Assembly: GCF_037963835.1 (NCBI RefSeq)
Contig: NZ_CP150145.1
Span: forward strand, 1,550,001-1,614,000
DNA length: 64,000 nucleotides
Origin: Paenibacillus sp. FSL H8-0332
GTDB lineage: Bacteria; Bacillota; Bacilli; Paenibacillales; Paenibacillaceae
Reading direction: 5' to 3'
Shown here: positions 60,354 to 64,000 of the stretch, piece by piece
Position numbering within the stretch: the first letter of the stretch is position 1
Layout of the letters: each line of letters begins with the position of its first letter
Program-made: the position numbers and the translations under genes
Notes under the pieces: generated by a model
Database searches by the model: none
What the model was told of the DNA's origin: nothing
Seen by the model: only the letters and a program-made list of their open reading frames with translations

Positions 60354-63300
60354 ATGACAAACAAGAAGAGTCTTATAAGTAAAATATTGTGTTTTATCAT
60401 TCTGGCTCAGTTCCTGACCCCTTTTGTGGGATTCTCAGAGATGAAGATTTCCGCACAGGACAGTGTTCTCAAAATCCAGTTTCAGCCCGAAGAAACGCCC
60501 CTACAGGACGGGGAGCTTGCAGATTCTGGAGCCGTTTTTAGCGTTAAAAACCAATACGCCTACGGCTGGAACATGGATCATACCGATGCAACCGTCTCAA
60601 GAGATACATACGATAACTCCGGCATAAGCAGCCTGACACGAATCCATCCAGATGGAAAGTGGGAAATTGCACTAGACAATGGTACTTATGAAGTCTCAGT
60701 AACCGTAGGTGACTCTGTATATAGCAGCAACAATTCCCTAACTGTCGAGAATATCAAAGTGATGGAGGGACTCACTCTTGAAGCAGGGCAGCATAGAACG
60801 GTCAAGAAGAAGGTTGCTGTCGAAGATGGAAGACTAACGTTAAGTCAAATCAATGCTGCTGGAATTGAGACTGCTCTCAATAGCATAGATATTTCATTAG
60901 TTAATACATACACTCCCGCCTTGATACCGCCTCAAATCCGCCTGCCCTTTGAACCCAATAAGGTTGCCGGAGACAAAGTTCTCCTATCTGGAAGTATGAC
61001 CAATGTACATAACGCACCGCCGTTTATTCGGGTGAATGGCCTGCAAGGAGAGATCTCCCGGCATATCCGCGAACAAATAGAATCTAATGAACAACAAATA
61101 CAGCAGCTTAGCCAAAATGCAGTGGCAATAAGAAATTCTGATATTGAAGCTATTCAAAGCTCTATCCGCTCCAGCGGCAACAAGCCTGCAATTATTGTAA
61201 CAGGACAACTGAATTTAGAATCAAGCGTTACGTTTGGAAGTGCAGAACAGCCTGTCATTTTAATCGTAGATGGTATGAATACGAACCGGAATCTGAATGT
61301 AACGGTGTACGGATCGCTAATCCTCCGTGGAGGATTAAATGCAAATACTGAGTTAGATGTTAATGTTATCAACCCTGCACCAGATGAGAATCTTGGTAAC
61401 CTATGGGTACAGGGGACTGTGCATTTGAATAATAGTTCCAATATTCATGTGGATAATGAATTGTTTGCAGGTTCTTTGGTTTATAACAATGGCTCGCTCG
61501 ATCTATCCGCGAAACGGATAGTAGTACAAGGCAATATGAATATCAATACTATGGTAACTATGAATGTAGACGAAGAAATGTCTGTTGGAGAAGTGGTATC
61601 CAATAACTCAAGGGCAGAACTAAATGTAGCCCAAGGGGACCTCTTTGTCCGGGACAACGTCAGTGTAAATAATCATTTGAATATCAATACAGGCGGATTA
61701 TTTGCAGTTGGCGGTAATGTCATCTCGAATCAAAGACCTGTAATTCACACGGGGAATGAGCAAGCAGGACGTACATTATTGAAGTATGTTTTGTCAGGCC
61801 TTAAGGCTGAGTATTACAGCAATAATAATTTTACGGGCAAGAAGGCCGTGAAGGTGGATGAATCCATTTCTTTGGCAGGCCAACCTGTCTTGGGTGTAAC
61901 AGGAATAGCGGACCAGCATTTCTCAGTAAGATGGACAGGGCAAATTCAACCTAACTATACAGATCAATATATCTTCTCCGCTAGAACCTCAGGTGGAGTC
62001 AGACTCTGGGTGAATGATCAGCTCCTGGTGGATGACTGGACAACGAAGCAGCATGTGGAGCAAGGCACTATCCTGCTTGAAGCCGGTAAAAAATATGATC
62101 TGAAGATGGAATACGCTAATGATATGGGGAATCCTCAGGCCAGCTTATTCTGGGAGAGCGAGCAGCAGATTCGTGAAGTGGTGCCCTCTTTATCTTTAAG
62201 ACCTTTTTCTATACCTGCAGTAAATGCGAGTGCAACGGACACATCGATTACCCTCAGTTGGTCTTCTTTATTTAATGCTGACGGATATGAGGTGGAGTTC
62301 GATAAAGAGGTTACCGTTCTCGGCACTGAACCTTATTTTACAGAGGGGGATCTTAGTCCGGGAACAGAGCATTTCTATCGTATTCGGGCAATCAGTGGAG
62401 ATATCAAAGGGGAGTGGGCGATAACTTCATCTTATTGGACCTTGCCGGCTGCACCACTGAATATTCAAATGAATGCAACAAGCCATACCATTACTCTGGA
62501 ATGGGAGCCGGTGATTGGAGCCTCCAGTTATGAAATAGAGGTTAATAACAGCACGAAGAATGTAGGACCTGTGCTAACTTACCAGGAGAATGATCTAAAT
62601 CCGAATATGCCAAAAGTATTCCGTATCCGAGCCGTGAACAGCAGCGGAGCAGGAGCGTGGAGCGAAGTCGTTACGAAGACTACTCTGGTTGGAGTACCTA
62701 CCAAGTTACAAGGGATTGCTGATGATCAATCTATTCAATTGCATTGGGATGCTGTATCAGGAGCCATTGCCTATGATTTGGAGATAGATGGAGTTGTGAG
62801 TAATAACATTACCGTTAATTCGTTTATACATGGCAGTCTCCAATCTAACAGTAAGCATAGTTATCGTGTACGGGCTAAGAACAATGATGGAATCAGTGAA
62901 TGGAGCGATACCATCACAGTGCATACTCTGCCTGGAGTTCCGCAGAATTTTACAGCACAAGTGGAAGGAAGCTCTGTGCATGTAGCTTGGGACCCAGTTG
63001 CCGGGGCCACAGGGTATGACATCGAGGTAGATGGTGATGTGCTGGATAATGAATTGAAGCTTGAATTCACACATTCACAGCTCCCTTTGAATTCAGAGCA
63101 TACCTACAGAGTGCGGGCCAAGAATGAGAATAGAGTTGGAAGCTGGACCAAAACGATTATTTATTCTACTCATGCAGGGGTTCCTGCTAATATTCAGACT
63201 ACAGCGAATAGCAATGAAATCACAATAACTTGGGACGTTGTTGTAGGTGCGCTAAGTTACGATATTGAACTGGATGGGACAACGATTCGTAATGTTTTGG

Positions 63301-64000
63301 ATAACCTCTACATCCACAATAAGCTGGCGCCCTTCTCTACGCACAAATATAGGGTAAGAGCTGTAAATGCTGCGGGAGCTGCCGAGTGGAGCGGATACGT
63401 AACTGCAACCACGACCTTCGGCAAACCATCTAATCTGAAGGCATTAGCCAAGAATACAAGTATTGAACTTACGTGGGACAAGGTAGAGAGTGCGACTGGC
63501 TATGATCTCCTGGTAGATGGCGAGGTTCTGAATAATGAAGAATCGTTATCCTATAAGCATACTGGATTGGAACCCTATTCCTGGCATAATTATCGGGTCA
63601 GAGCGAAGCAGGGAAGCTTCCTTGGAGAATGGAGCGAACCGCTTACGATTTCAACAGTGCTCGGGATTCCGGGAAACGTAAAGACAGAGACCAAGAGCAA
63701 TCAAATCCGATTATCCTGGGATTCAGTTAAGGGTGCTACCGGCTACGAAATTGAAGCTGACGGTACAATGATTGACAATGGCAGCAAGATTGCTTTCACA
63801 CATACCGGTTTGTTGCCTAACACTAAGCACAATTATCGGATACGGGCCAAGAACACTCAGGTCGTCAGTGATTGGAGTGAATGGACTACGATTGTCACTG
63901 GGATTACAGCTCCAGAGGTACCTAAGAACCTTAGAGGCGAAGTTACTGTGAATTCGGTCCAGCTTGCCTGGGATTCAGTGAATGGTGCATCCGGCTATGA
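60354..64000 (+). CDS. Giant secreted PA14 / fibronectin-III surface protein, 3'-truncated by the window
   Basis: An open frame of 1,215 codons with no stop before the window ends. The ATG follows GGAGG by six bases. A signal peptide is likely (about residues 1-35, basic start, ILCFIILAQFLTPFVG). Next come an N-terminal beta domain (about 36-200), a linker, and a repetitive strand region (about 280-475; GQLNLESSV, GSLILRGGL, GNMNINTM, GGNVISN) suggesting a beta-helix. A PA14 domain (about 481-605, GLKAEYYSNNNFTGK, VRLWVNDQLLVDDW) follows. From about 612 at least seven fibronectin-III repeats of about 82 residues run to the end, each with W at the first strand and HxYRVRA. Base composition is more AT-rich than the rest. 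It looks like a c-di-GMP-regulated adhesin or matrix protein. Confidence 0.9.
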   Translation, partial: MTNKKSLISKILCFIILAQFLTPFVGFSEMKISAQDSVLKIQFQPEETPLQDGELADSGAVFSVKNQYAYGWNMDHTDATVSRDTYDNSGISSLTRIHPDGKWEIALDNGTYEVSVTVGDSVYSSNNSLTVENIKVMEGLTLEAGQHRTVKKKVAVEDGRLTLSQINAAGIETALNSIDISLVNTYTPALIPPQIRLPFEPNKVAGDKVLLSGSMTNVHNAPPFIRVNGLQGEISRHIREQIESNEQQIQQLSQNAVAIRNSDIEAIQSSIRSSGNKPAIIVTGQLNLESSVTFGSAEQPVILIVDGMNTNRNLNVTVYGSLILRGGLNANTELDVNVINPAPDENLGNLWVQGTVHLNNSSNIHVDNELFAGSLVYNNGSLDLSAKRIVVQGNMNINTMVTMNVDEEMSVGEVVSNNSRAELNVAQGDLFVRDNVSVNNHLNINTGGLFAVGGNVISNQRPVIHTGNEQAGRTLLKYVLSGLKAEYYSNNNFTGKKAVKVDESISLAGQPVLGVTGIADQHFSVRWTGQIQPNYTDQYIFSARTSGGVRLWVNDQLLVDDWTTKQHVEQGTILLEAGKKYDLKMEYANDMGNPQASLFWESEQQIREVVPSLSLRPFSIPAVNASATDTSITLSWSSLFNADGYEVEFDKEVTVLGTEPYFTEGDLSPGTEHFYRIRAISGDIKGEWAITSSYWTLPAAPLNIQMNATSHTITLEWEPVIGASSYEIEVNNSTKNVGPVLTYQENDLNPNMPKVFRIRAVNSSGAGAWSEVVTKTTLVGVPTKLQGIADDQSIQLHWDAVSGAIAYDLEIDGVVSNNITVNSFIHGSLQSNSKHSYRVRAKNNDGISEWSDTITVHTLPGVPQNFTAQVEGSSVHVAWDPVAGATGYDIEVDGDVLDNELKLEFTHSQLPLNSEHTYRVRAKNENRVGSWTKTIIYSTHAGVPANIQTTANSNEITITWDVVVGALSYDIELDGTTIRNVLDNLYIHNKLAPFSTHKYRVRAVNAAGAAEWSGYVTATTTFGKPSNLKALAKNTSIELTWDKVESATGYDLLVDGEVLNNEESLSYKHTGLEPYSWHNYRVRAKQGSFLGEWSEPLTISTVLGIPGNVKTETKSNQIRLSWDSVKGATGYEIEADGTMIDNGSKIAFTHTGLLPNTKHNYRIRAKNTQVVSDWSEWTTIVTGITAPEVPKNLRGEVTVNSVQLAWDSVNGASGY

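Overview
The window reads as chromosomal DNA of a Gram-positive Bacillota species, most likely Paenibacillus or a close relative. Pointers are a GC-rich Bacillus-type gene set (mutS2, GlcT with a RAT antiterminator, T-box-controlled pheST, zapA, yuaF-floT, type-2 galT), strong GGAGG ribosome sites and sigma-A promoters. The genus is an inference from gene content and repeat flavour, not a database match. No rRNA, tRNA, CRISPR array, transposase or prophage was seen.

Layout. 1-8.3 kb: the 3' part of a NodB polysaccharide deacetylase, ilvD, an acyltransferase facing an alpha/beta hydrolase across an Fnr/CRP-type box and a cre-like site, a HAD phosphatase, a sirtuin and an aldo/keto reductase. 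8.4-13.3 kb: an AraC regulator divergent from galK-galE-galT (Leloir pathway). 13.6-19.7 kb: an iron alcohol dehydrogenase, yuaF-floT behind an ECF-type promoter, and a two-gene ABC transporter. 19.8-25.1 kb: glcT, then ptsG-ptsH-ptsI behind a RAT/terminator switch. 25.2-31 kb: an MFS transporter, type I pullulanase and a PAS-GGDEF protein. 31.4-37.2 kb: a leftward five-gene MacAB-like export operon with two exported beta-domain ORFs that may be one broken gene. 37.3-44 kb: promoter, Phe T-box, pheS, pheT and an extraordinarily long ZapA-coiled-coil protein. 44.4-52.6 kb: a complete XylFII-LytS-YesN sensing module followed by xylFGH. 53-60.1 kb: a Cu-A-type lipoprotein, a membrane GGDEF protein, a YvlD-like protein, mutS2, small membrane proteins, a zinc-ribbon protein and an MFS protein. 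60.2-64 kb: a c-di-GMP-I (GEMM) riboswitch controlling a giant PA14/fibronectin-III surface protein that runs off the window.

Together the genes describe carbohydrate scavenging (glucose PTS, galactose, xylose, alpha-glucans) with several carbon-responsive sites, plus c-di-GMP signalling: two GGDEF proteins are present and a c-di-GMP riboswitch sits before a probable adhesin.

The least explained material lies between genes. (i) Degenerate repeats of about 51 bp form arrays in three intergenic gaps (1.39-1.56, 44.07-44.34 and 52.77-52.97 kb). (ii) A roughly 116-bp structured element occurs twice (17.2 and 38.9 kb), with four compensatory base-pair changes in one 15-bp stem. Also notable are the 723-residue ZapA, three tandem 11-bp repeats before the export operon, and a 12-bp word shared by both flanks of the xyl locus.
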